Assembly (NCBI GenBank): GCA_037157565.1
Contig: JAZHRO010000012.1
Span: forward strand, 62,363,501 to 62,427,500
Reading direction: 5' to 3'
DNA: 64,000 bases
DNA from: Thalassia testudinum
Lineage: Eukaryota; Streptophyta; Magnoliopsida; Alismatales; Hydrocharitaceae
Position numbers and translations under genes: made by a program. The notes under the pieces were generated by a model that was not told the origin of the DNA, made no database searches, and was given only the letters and a program-made list of their open reading frames with translations. Shown here piece after piece: positions 19,686 through 29,906 of this stretch (within the stretch, counting starts at the first letter, position 1; each line of letters begins with the position of its first letter).

Positions 19686-22600
19686 TTACGCACTGGAGTG
19701 GGAGGTGCCTGCAACACCACCACTTCCTGAAGAGCCGCTTCCATGATCGCCAAAAATGCGCTTTCGGAAGTCGGAAACCATGAGAGGAAGTCCCTCCCTA
19801 AGTGGTACTTTCGGCTCCCAACCCAGAAGCTCCTTAGCCTTGCTAATGTCTGGCTTCCTCTTATGCGGGTCGTCGGCGGTGTTGGGCCTGAACTCAATTT
19901 TCGCATTCGGATCAATCGTTTCCTGCACCACCTGGGAGACAACAGATTGTAGATTATTCACCTTCATCGAACTCAGTATGTACCGTCTGAATATTTAAAT
20001 TAGAGCTTTGTTACTTTTGCAAGTTCAAGCATGGTGAACTCGCCGGGATTGCCAAGGTTGAATGGACCAATATGTTCTCCTTCCATTAGTTTCATCAATC
20101 CCTCCACCTGAGATCAAACAAAAGAGTGTTCATGAGAATTTAGGCAACCACACTTAGCTGATGCATGAGAATCCAATGTGGATTTGTATCAAACCAAATC
20201 AGAGACGTATTGGAAACTCCTCGTCTGCTTCCCGTCACCATAGACAGTCATGGGCTCCTTTCTCAGGGCCTGTAATTGTCAAAAAATCTCCATAAGCCAA
20301 TCTGCAAACTCAGCATTATTGAGCCTCCAGGCATGAAAGGCCATGAAAAAGACCTGTGCAACAAAGTTGCTGACGACCCGTCCATCATCAAGGCACATAC
20401 GTGGGCCATACGAGTTGAATATCCGAGCAATTCTCACCTGCAAGGACCGTACATTTGATCAGACACCGACAATGCCTTACCCTCCCAATCAAGATCCAAT
20501 CTTCTTGGCTTTGCCGTAAAATAATTTCATCTCTGGCTGGTTTTGGAATAACACAAAACTTTTTCCCATAATGTAATCTTTCCAAAAGATGGAGACCACT
20601 AGGAGACGTTGGATTTACTGGTACCGGGTGATCAGCATTCCATATGGTTGCATCACTTAAAAAATATCATCCTACCAGAGTTAGATTATATATCAAAAGA
20701 ATCCAGGAAAGCCAATTACATTAAGATAATGCCATAAGATAGGCAAACCCATGTGGGGTTCTGCACACCGCAGCAGTAAGAGAGCATCCAGAGGGGGCTC
20801 ACCTCCAAGTTGGCACCACGATGGTAATCCATGGTGAGGGTCTCCGCGGTGCGCTTCCCTTCGTCGTAGCAACTCCTAACACCTGTGTCACGGTGGGGGC
20901 TCCTGTGTTAGACAAGCCATGACAGATCACACCAAAAGGAAGGCCACTTCTAGGGGAGGAGGCCCCTGCGGGTTCACGCGCCGCGCATGTGGGTAGCACT
21001 CTCCTCCTTTCCTTTAGCCTTAAGAAAGGTAAGATAGAACTACCCAGCAGTAAAACACCGTCGTTTGCACGTCCCAGAAATGCGGTCCGCAACACATGGA
21101 AGGCATCTTTACGTAGCAAAGAACGATCCAACTTGAGCTATTGTTTATGGACCCTCACTCGACAGGTTTGACACAAAAGGAATAAACAAATCAGCAGCAC
21201 GGCTATTATACTATCTGGACCACTTGAATCATGCTTACTTGCTTGCTAGCTAGCTGTTTAAATCCTCACGGTTTTTTGGTCTACCAATGTTCGTAAACGC
21301 GATCGTATTGGCTTAAATTCCACGATCGAATCCATATCAGCATCTAATACTAAAAGGTTAATCCGATCATCCAAGAAATTCAAAGAGCATACCGATGGGG
21401 TTGACATGGCCCCAGTAGGTCTCCTTCTGCGGGTGCTCGAGGGGGTCGCCGTAGACCTCGCTGGTGCTGGTGAGGAGGAACCGCGCCCCGACCCTCTTCG
21501 CCAGGCCGAGCATGTTGAGGGTCCCCACCACGTTGGTCTTGTGCTATACCAAGTTAAGGAAAAAAATTCACCAGCAAATTAACAACCATCCCAACTCTAA
21601 CTATCACCCTGTACCCTCTTCGCCAGGCCGAGCATGTTGAGGGTCCCCACCACGTTGGTCTTGTGCTATACCAAGTTAAGGAAAAAAATTCACCAGCAAA
21701 TTAACAACCATCCCAACTCTAACTATCACCCTGTATTCCCCCCTATACCAACTGTTGTTTGTGTGTCATATTCACCATACAGCTGCAGTGTCCTCTTCGG
21801 GAGTAGGTGCTAAATTCAAGGTTGTCTCTTCGGATCCGCAACGGCCGTGAAACAATAGCTTGACCACGAGAAAAAGCTCGCTATTTTAGACGCTTAAACA
21901 AACGTCATCGAAATAAATTCTTTCTCAAGAGAAAGTGAAAAAAAAGGAAGAGCATAGGCTAATCGAGATATAATAATTGCCGTTTCGCATCGAAATCGCA
22001 ACCCAACTCAATCCGACGCAACCAAACCCAACTCGACCGGCTGCGATTCCGAGGAAGGCAGGCAAAATAAAATAGAATTGGTGGAGGAAGGAACGAAAGG
22101 ATATGATGGTCTTGACGGGGTTGAACTTGTAGTGGACGGGGGAGGCCGGGCAGGCGAGGTGGTAGATCTGGTCGACCTCGAGGAGGATGGGCTCGACGAC
22201 ATCGTGGCGGATGAGCTCGAAGTTGGGCTTCCCGAAGTGGTGCATCACGTTCTCCTTCCTCCCCGTGAAGAAGTTGTCCACCACGATCACGCTGTGGCCC
22301 CTCTCCACCAGCCGGTCCACCAGGTGGCTACCCACGAAACCGGCCCCGCCGGTCACCACCACCCTCAGGGCCTTCCTCTTCAGCCCCAGCGGCACCTTCC
22401 CCACGAACCCACTCGCCAATCTCGCGTACGGGACCGCGCGCTGCGGCTCCTTCGCCTCCTCCAGGAGTTGGGTCCTCTCAGGGAGAGGGTCGTTGTCGTG
22501 GTGGTGGTGGTCGAGGGAGACGAAGAGGGCGGTGGCGAGAGCCATGCCGACGAGGAAGAAGGCGAGGCGCTGCTCGCCGAGGAGGTAGCGGATGGGGCGG

Positions 22601-22707
22601 GAGACGGCGGCGGCCCACGGCTTCGTGGGCTTCGGGGTGTAGGCACCGCCGCCCGGGGTAGGGGGCTGCGCGGCCTCGTGGCCGCGGAAGGTGAGCTCGA
22701 AGGTCAT
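19686..22707 (-). CDS. UXS: UDP-glucuronate decarboxylase / UDP-xylose synthase, Golgi type II membrane form, seven exons
   Basis: The enzyme converts UDP-glucuronate to UDP-xylose plus CO2, using bound NAD, for xylan and other wall polymers. Exons are 22707-22105, 21540-21393, 20882-20803, 20437-20354, 20269-20195, 20107-20015 and 19931-19686. All joints keep frame and give 442 residues, close to plant membrane-type UXS (~445). A short cytosolic N-terminus precedes one membrane segment at about 48-66 ([19 protein letters not shown]), implying a Golgi type II protein with a lumenal extended-SDR domain. The NAD-binding motif [11 protein letters not shown] is at 119-129. TSTSEVYGD and the catalytic pair Tyr256-x3-Lys260 (YDEGK) follow. 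[30 protein letters not shown] and [15 protein letters not shown] are family signatures. Exon 1 is very GC-rich. Intron 1 is AT-AC; the others are GT-AG. A 122 bp duplication spans the exon 2 acceptor. Identity is very sure; the isoform number is not assignable. Confidence 0.95.
21491..21734. repeat. Perfect 122 bp tandem duplication across the UXS exon 2 acceptor
   Basis: Copies 21491-21612 and 21613-21734 are identical by eye. Each contains the first 50 bp of exon 2, the AC acceptor, the TTCCTTAAC branch site and about 70 bp of intron. The copy nearer the exon body (21491-21612) makes the intact protein. Entering at the other copy (exon start 21662) would read 16 codons of exon 2 and then hit TAG within six further codons. 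Confidence 0.92.
21541..22104 (-). other. U12-type AT-AC intron 1 of UXS
   Basis: Exon 1 ends ...ACCATC and the intron begins ATATCCTTTC, matching the U12 donor consensus ATATCCTT. No GT donor at the joint keeps the protein intact. The intron ends TATAGCAC, and exon 2 starts AAGACCAACGTG (Lys-Thr-Asn-Val), which is what the family needs after NPVKTI. The U12 branch consensus TTCCTTAAC lies 12 nt before the AC end. All three signals agree. Confidence 0.88.
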
Positions 22708-22869
22708 GGCGGGTGGAGGGCGGGCGGTGAGAGCACCGGGAGGGTTCTGGTCACCCCTAGGGAATGGCGCGTTCTGGGGTGGGGGAGGGGTGGGGTGTGG
22801 GTATGGTGCGGTGTGGCTATGCGCGCGCCTTCACGTCCAAAGTCGCCTCGCTCTTCTTCTGGTGGGGGT

Positions 22870-22880
22870 CTATATAAATG
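22870..22880 (-). promoter_or_regulatory. TATA-like box upstream of UXS
   Basis: The minus strand reads CATTTATATAGACC about 165 nt upstream of the UXS start codon, inside a GC-rich region. Its position fits a core promoter with a ~130 nt 5' UTR. Transcription start was not determined. Confidence 0.45.
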
Positions 22881-22949
22881 GCTCGAAGGGTGGGGTCCGG
22901 CGTAGGGTTTGGGCCGGAGGAGATTGGCCGTTCCCGCTAACAGATCGTT

Positions 22950-23760
22950 AATTGTGGGGCCCAGGGAAAGCGATTTTTGGAGTCTCAAGTATGGTTTGGG
23001 AAACAAAAAGGGAAATCTGAATTCTCTTTTGTCAACTTTCCACATGGCTGTGGTTTACGGCAGGAAATCGTGAGAAAATTAAAAATTTTCCTTTACTTCC
23101 TTGGAAATTTCACCTCCGTGGCCCCAGAAACGGCTTCCGCGTGAGAAGGAAAGCGATGGAATGCCGGGAGAGAGAGGGAAAAAGAATGGAACTTTTGGAA
23201 AACGATGCAAATTCCTTGGTCAAGAAAAAAATGGCTCTTTTCTCTCGTATTTGCGTGTTTGTTAAAAGCACGGCAACCCCTTGTAATTATCCTTTCGTGG
23301 AAAATGATCCTGGGATGAGGGTAATAATATTGATTGTTGGAGATCAATTGAATTAATTGTAATGTATTTGGTGGGCAGTGACATTGGAGTTTTTTTAGTA
23401 TCATAATTGAAGTGGATAAATCTCTTAATGGTATGTAAGGTTTTTGTCTGTTATGACTCTTGTAGCAAAGAGTAAAAAGTGAGGTTGTGGATCACACTTG
23501 CACGTATGACCTAATTTCAGCTTGGGATCGAGTGAGAATTAATTTGAAATTTTAATCTTTTTGCTACATGAAAATCCCTCTGATTTATGGATTAATTAAT
23601 CCATCTGGTGAACCCTGTAACAATCATGCCTCTTGGTCTCCTGACGTGTTCTTTATAAGAGATGCAAGGTTGCCCTCTCAGAACACACTCAATACTCTCC
23701 TTCAAGTGTCGCTTTTTCTTTCTTGAGTAGCAGGTTGATTGACCAATCTGCATAAGGTGT
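22950..23760. other. UXS upstream region, nothing further recognised
   Basis: Beyond the GC-rich promoter-proximal part the sequence becomes AT-rich, with no gene I can support. Short frames on both strands lack domains. Confidence 0.35.
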
Positions 23761-24960
23761 TGTAACATTCCAAAATCCAGGTTTTGAGTCATTTCAAATT
23801 AGTTCAAGTCAAATTGAACCTAGAAATCCAGTTGTAGTTTGATGCTGGTGACAGCACCTCCTTAAATTGTTAAGAAATATGTATTTCGAGTCAAATCCTA
23901 ATCAATGTTGTCAAAAGGGTATCATGTATGGTACCGTTGGATTCCTCTCATCGCAAGCTTTCCAGTGACACTTGTTTCGTGTAAATCCGAGGTGTATAGC
24001 TCAAGTTATGGTCAAAACAAGTAAAAAATGACCTAAATGTATGGTGGACCCAACCCTTAGGGTAATTTGGGTATTTCACCCCACTAAACCTATTTCCAAC
24101 TGAATTTTGGCCTATACAAAGACCCCCTTAGTATTTAGGTCGTCGTTAGCCTTTAAACCCACTAAAGTCTAAGAGAAAGGGGGAGGAAGAGAATTTAGAT
24201 TTCACTTAGAAATCTAAATTAAAAAATCTAGGGACATGATCGCGATTTCGAGAACTGCAGGCTTCCCACCGTAATTCTTGCAAAGGCAACGACGGCGACG
24301 AGCGTGGGTCGTCCGATCCAACGGTGGGCGCCTGACCTGTGACATGTGTCACGTGCGGAGGCTGCGAACATGTGTGCTTGTGGGCACGCTAGTGGGAGCT
24401 GGACGACGTGACGCCGTGGATGCGCAACACGTGGAGGAGATCGATGGCTCCAACATGGCGAGGTGTGATCCCAGTAGCGCGCAGGTGAGCGAACCGGGGT
24501 GTGACGCATGTCACACGTGGGCTCAATTGACCTATTGACCAATCTGGGTGAATCGGTTCGGTTCAAGACCTCCTCATGTTGTTTCGTTTGGTTCAAGGTT
24601 TCCCCGACCTCGGATTTCGACAAATAAGGTACCGTTGGAATCGTATCGACGTGTACTACGCATTGGTGTGTTTTATTTTCATTTTTGAGTATGTTATCCT
24701 TAGTGAAAAATAAAAAATGTGATTAGGTGTCTCCGGCCCTATTATTGGTCTGTTGAATCAGGTCTTGCCCTAGTGCGTGTATGGATTTTGAGGCAGGTGT
24801 GGATACTGCCCCCAGGCCCTGTGCACATGGTTCAAAGTCACCATGACCCTCCGGTGTCATTGAGTAGAGTAGTCCTTCTCTTTCCTTATTTGGGTTGCCT
24901 ACATTGTAATTTCATTCATATGTATTACCGTTAGTGTGCATTCTTGCCTCTTGCTGAGAT
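23761..24960 (+). mobile_element. Probable gypsy (Tekay/Del-type) LTR remnant
   Basis: The block opens TGTAACATTCCAAAATCCAG, very like the TGTAACATCCC-type start of many plant chromovirus LTRs. It has a TATACAAAGACCC core-promoter-like site near 24113 and a purine-rich AGAGAAAGGGGGAGGAAGAG leader near 24171. The right end and target duplication were not found, so the end coordinate is approximate. No internal genes are attached. Confidence 0.4.
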
Positions 24961-25416
24961 CGGAGCCATTTACATATTTTTTACTATCCTGGGTACTTGA
25001 ATATTAAATATAGATGATCTAAATCAAGTTGTTAACTTGAAATGTGAATAATCAAATTGATATAATTAAAGGGAGTTAATAACAATTTATTAGACCATTT
25101 TCATGAATTAAATGAATTTAGAATATGGGATGTGGTATTATCATCGCATGTACGAAATGAATTCCATTTTTAGTCAAACTAACATCATCAAGATAGTTAA
25201 ATATTAATTTGATTGGAACCACCATCAGAAATTTGAAATTTCCTAGAAACAAATAAGTTAGAGGATTACGTTAATATTTGATAATTCTGGAATTCAAAAG
25301 TATAATCTTTGGTGTGGTTTGATTAGATACTAATAAATGATGTGGTTATCTGAAATTGGTTATATAATCAATACGACAGATATGTTGGGAATTAAAAAGA
25401 TTAGATAACTGGTTTT

Positions 25417-27138
25417 TGTTGGTGCTAGAGCACCACGATCATTTGTTTTGATGATAACAAAACACGTGTTATTTAACATTTGCAATTTGAGTCCTAGATT
25501 TCAGGTCAATTGCAAATGAGGACGTGTTTAGACGGAGTTCAAGCTCGCATCCAGGACGGATTGGAGGAGCTTGACGGAAAACACAGGAGGTTCGCGTGGA
25601 GCGAAAGATTGGAGATGGAAGACAAGAAGAATATGATAGATTCTTTTTTATCCTTTCATGTATCTCTTGTATTTATTTTCTTGCTCTTCATTTTCCTTAG
25701 ACATTATGTTAAAGAGCCTCAAAGAACCCTAACAGTAGTCCTAGGAACACCTGCACAACCCTAGGATACGTAGGTTTTCTGTAGAACACTTAGAAAACCA
25801 ATATAGGGTTAAAACTGACTTTACAGACGTCTAATTCACTAATCAGACGTCTGATAAAGGATTTTAAGACGTCTGACTGTTGTTTCAGACGTCTGATAAC
25901 TGTTAGGCTGGACATAGTTAGTTCTGTCTGATGAATTCAGACGTCCAGACCTTATACCAGACGTCTTAGGAGACGTCTGGTGACTTGGCCAGACGTCCAG
26001 TTAGTGGACCGTTGGCTGGCTTAGAAGACACTCAAGAATATGACCGTTAGAGCCTTATCAGACGTCCATAGGACTTCACAGACGTCTGATAAATGACCGT
26101 TTTGCCTCGGCTGACCCAAAATCTCTTCTCAGAGATTTTCTAGCCGTTGCAACGTTTGGAAATCAATTCCCACGATAAAAGTAGGTTTCCAGACGTCCAG
26201 ACTTAGTGCCAGACGTCCTCTATGTCGTCTGATGGACTTGTACAAAAACCCTGTTTAGATCTGATTCAAGTCAGGGAGAAACCCGCATAGAATCAGACGT
26301 CTGACCTTGGAATCAGACGTCTTAAAGTGGCCTTCCAGACGTCTGATGCCAGAATTAGATGTCTGATAACCCTGTGAAGTGTAATCATTGTCCTGATTTC
26401 GGCCTGATTCTCTTGGGCTTTACACCCAACGGCTATGGAAGCTTTTCCAAGCCTTCCAAAGCCTTCCTAAGGCCTCTATAAATAGAGGGGAACCTTTGTA
26501 AACAAAAACACACAAGATACACACTAAGAGAAACAAGAGACACACCTAAGCAACTTAGTTCCACTCTTTTGTGTCCAATTGAGGCCCTTGCTCTCCAAGC
26601 TCTAGTTTCATTCTCTTGAGAGCATCAAGCCTTCGCGCGCCCGCTCTCCCACTGTTGATAACGAGAGCGACGTAGCGCCATCGCGTGGCACACGCACAGC
26701 GTCATCGTCGACGCACTCCTTGCAAAGGGGAGTTTCCTATTTCCTATAGAAGCTAGGTTTAATTACTTTGTTGGCTCTATAGGACTATTGTTTCTTTTAT
26801 CTTTGTCTTTTGGTTGGGTATTCGCTTTGCGAATTCCCGTCTCCTTCGTGGGACAAAATCCTTCTCGTGGAGAGAAGGGGTTGAGGAACGCTACCCTCGT
26901 ACTTGTAGCGTGGTTGTATTGAGGTTGAATCACCCTCGTTCAAAGTGATTCGGTTAGTGGATTTGATCAACTTGGTTGATCGGAAAATCCTAACTCGAGA
27001 GGGTTAGGTGGTGGTTTTTACCCGGTTTGGGTTTCCACCTAAAAATCTTTGTGCACATTTTGTGATTGCCTATTTTGTGATATTGTTTATATTTATTTCC
27101 GCAATTATTACGTCACCCCCTCCTAGTAGGGACTTTCA
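25417..27138 (+). mobile_element. Solo LTR, Copia-type, with perfect GTTTT target duplication
   Basis: The block starts TGTTGGTGCTAGAGCACC and ends GGGACTTTCA, giving the TG...CA ends of an LTR. It is flanked by GTTTT at 25412-25416 and again at 27139-27143. There is no primer site or internal region, so it is a solo LTR left by LTR-LTR recombination. The 5' end (a hairpin-like GGTGCTAGAGCACC, then GATGATAACAAAAC) and the 3' end (GTCACCCCCTCCTAG) resemble SIRE/Tork-like Copia LTRs. The middle (25820-26360) holds about 15 exact AGACGTC words. A TATAAATAGAGGGG box at 26477 marks the likely start of R. About 240 bp downstream of R is the CCTTCGCGCGCCCGC-rich part. Confidence 0.85.
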
Positions 27139-27879
27139 GTTTTAACTCTGCTACTCGTTGGATTTTAGCTGTAGCTTTGGTCTTTCAGATCAATTTCAGG
27201 GGATAGTTTAGGGAGTTGCTGGCCTCCCTACGACTGTTTGGTTAGGCTTAGCAGCCAACTGGGATAACGGGATGCATGGCTCGAGGTTTGGTTCTTTCTT
27301 GGTTGGAGGGTAGATCATTGGTTCTCTATGGATCAGCTTACGTAGCGCTTGTACTGTTCACACTATACGACGTAGCTGCCACCTCTTTCCACAATGACCC
27401 CAGGGTGATGGAGAGTGGTGACTTGATGGATATAAGTCATTTTCTTGACCAAAAGGGTGGCTTATACCGGTCTTGCACCGCGGGAAGTTGCACGAAATCG
27501 TCTCGTGTCCTGAGTCATCGATTGACAGATTGTGGCTTATACCGGCCTTAGGAGGTGGCATTTTTTTTTGAACGTGGGGTGTATGAGCCCGAGTTCATAC
27601 CAGCCTTAGGAGGCGACACTTCTTTGAAACATGGGACATATGAGCCCGAGTTCAGGCCAGCCTTTGGAGGCAACGTACCGGAAATTATTTTGTTGTGTAG
27701 TTCGTTAAGACGGGTATTGATTGCTGTTGACATGAGAGGTCATGGCCTCAAATGTCATGCCTGTTTAGTGAGGCGACCGATGCTTCTGTAGCGTTGGCCC
27801 ATATGTGCAAGGTGTTGTAATGTGTGGAGCTTGTACCGACGGTTTTGTCAGTGTGGCCATGTTGCAATGGAATCTGCAC
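27139..27879. other. Unassigned segment between solo LTR and chromovirus
   Basis: No known gene is recognised. A drifting repeat is visible at 27450-27680: TTATACCGG...CTTAGGAGG, then twice TATGAGCCCGAGTTCA...CCAGCC...GGAGGC with ~65 bp spacing. The right part continues across the chromovirus insertion: AATCTGCAC (27871-27879) joins CCGTATCTTGG (47870 on). Open frames (e.g. 27276-27551) show no domain. Confidence 0.4.
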
Positions 27880-29906
27880 TGTTAAGACCCGAGGCATCAA
27901 AACACTTTACGACGTCTGGGAGTTGGTCCAGACGTCTGGTCAGACGTCTGGACGCCTTCCCAAACGTCTGGAAATTAATTTTTGCGTGCATACGATTGCG
28001 AGTTTGCGCGCGTACCGCGCGTAGACTGAAACCCGCTGCCCTCTTCTTTTTCTCTCCCCTCGTCGACCTGCAGAAAACTCCCCCCAACGCCTACAAATAC
28101 CCTCCTCTCCCTCACGCCACCCACATCCACCCGTCTTCTCCTTCCACCAGCACGAGAGCGAGAGTGAGAGTGAGCCGTTGCTGCTGCCGGGTGCAGTGGC
28201 GGAGAGGAAAGGTGCAGTGAGAGGGAAGAGGAGAGAACGCGTGTCGTGAGAGAGAGAGAGCTCGCCGAAGTAGTTCTAGGCCAGCCGACGTGCGCACGGA
28301 GGAGCGTTGTGCTGGGGAGGGTTCCCCTGGTGCTGCTGCAGCTCGGGTAGCGGGCGGACGAGCGTGGCTCGACCACGCGCAGCTGGAAGAAGATAAGGAG
28401 GTTCTGATTCTGGGAATTTTTCTCAGAATCAGACGTCTGTACCTACATCCAGACGACGCGGGCGATGTCTGGAGGAAGCTCCAGACGACTGAAAGGTACG
28501 TATTTCCTCCTATGTATCCTTCTGTGGATACGACCATGCAGGCCGTTCCGCTGAAGCTCTGTCCCGTGCCTTGTTGAGGGATTTTTGCATGCGCGTGCAG
28601 GTTTAGCTTCGGGAAGGCACGAGACATACCCTCCCATGCGGTTCAGACGTCTGGGCGAGTCACCAGACGACGGAGAGTGTCTCTAGACGTCCGGAGAGGT
28701 GGTCGGACATTCGGAATTGGGTCCAGATGGTTCAGCAAGTCCTCTGGATGTCTGAGGAGCAGGGCAGAGTGAGGTATGACTTGGATCCCTTCTAAGATGT
28801 CTAGAAGATGTTCCAGACGTCTGATTTGAGTCAGAGTTGTCGTTTTTGACCCGTTTAGGGTCCATTCGAGGTCTGATTTCCGCGTTTAAGATTCCGTTCT
28901 TCTCAGAATTAGTTCCTCTACTTGTTTGAAATACTTTTATCCTGTTCTGAGTGGTTCCTTGTGATTGATCCTTGTCTTAGGATCTCGTTCTGTTGCAGCT
29001 TTGGGGGTTGCGGAGGCACGTGGACCTACCGATGACGCCCCCATTACTCCCGATTTTGCGGGTAGAGTGGCTTCTCTTAGTTAATTACAAACATTAATGC
29101 ATATCTGAAATAAATGATAGATCCTAGGGTATGGCATGAATCATAGGACCTGAAAACTAGATTGAATGATAGATCCTAGGGTATGGCATGAATCCTAGGA
29201 CTTGAAAACTAGATTGAATGATAGATCCTAGGGTGGGGCATGAATCCTAGGAACAGGAAACACTGAAAGGAATGTCTTGATTGCCTGAATTGCAGTCTTG
29301 GATAAGTAGATAGAATAATGATAATTGCCTGTAATTGGATAACAGCTGCATGTGAAATGTAGAGTACTGTTGCTAGTAACTGTTACATGTAATTTATGTT
29401 GGTTGAAATTAAATACGAGCTGCTTGTATATAAATTGTAAAGGAAAAGAAGTTTGAATGTTGGAAACACGTACTATATGCGAATAAACTTGAAATGATGA
29501 AACTTAGTATGGCTTGGCCTGAGAAACATGAGCATGAACCCTACGGGGAATTAGGAGTAGAACTCTTGGAAATAAATGGAATGGAACTGGAAAAGTGAAT
29601 GGGAAAGTGTGTTGTCTCTTGGGTACGTAGTACCAAAGGAAGCACAGGTTACCTCTTAGTGCAGAGCGGAGCCAACCACCCTAGGGACCCGGGGTTAGGT
29701 TTGGCCACTTTGTACTGACTTTTGGCCCTCGCGTACATCGTACCGGGGAGAGCTACTAGTGTAGGGAGGGAGCTGGCCGCCCCATGGGGCCTGGGGTTCA
29801 GCTAGCCGTCCTACATCGACTTGTTAGGCCCACTGGGCAAACCAGGATAGTCAGGCGAGGGTGCGCGGACTGTGGAGGGGCTAGACCCCTGTTACTGAGA
29901 GGGCTC
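27880..29906 (+). repeat. 5' LTR of the chromovirus, first part
   Basis: It starts TGTTAAGACCCGAGGCATC, as does the 3' LTR at 45592. It carries AGACGTC words (27930, 27942, 28431, 28645, 28685, 28815 exact, plus many one-base variants), a CTACAAATACCC core-promoter-like site near 28091, and the 52 bp repeat at 29113. Sequence 29411-29906 has no counterpart in the 3' LTR, but a reverse-strand counterpart exists in the LTR at 49382-52141. So it is original LTR sequence that the 3' copy lost. Confidence 0.85.
29113..29254 (+). repeat. 52 bp tandem repeat in chromovirus LTR
   Basis: Nearly three units of AATGATAGATCCTAGGGT...ACTAGATTG start at 29113, 29165 and 29217; the last is partial. The same array is in the 3' LTR (46850, 46902, 46954), so it predates insertion. 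Confidence 0.85.

Noticed and set aside
22078..22905. 275-codon plus-strand open frame opposite UXS exon 1
   Set aside because: It is antisense to a confirmed, very GC-rich exon. Its Val/Glu/Gly-rich low-complexity product is what the codon bias of the real gene produces on the other strand.
24228..24623. 131-codon minus-strand frame and its plus-strand overlap
   Set aside because: It lies within a probable LTR remnant, has no domain, and the GC-rich composition explains the open frame.
25820..26360. CRISPR-like array of CAGACGTCTG words
   Set aside because: The words are only 7-12 bp, unevenly spaced and in a plant LTR, so this is not a CRISPR array. It is reported instead as a palindromic motif array.
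27822..28637. Overlapping frames in the chromovirus LTR, and similar ones at 45432-46620 and 51472-52093
   Set aside because: These are GC-rich LTR sequence with low-complexity products. Frames differ between LTR copies.
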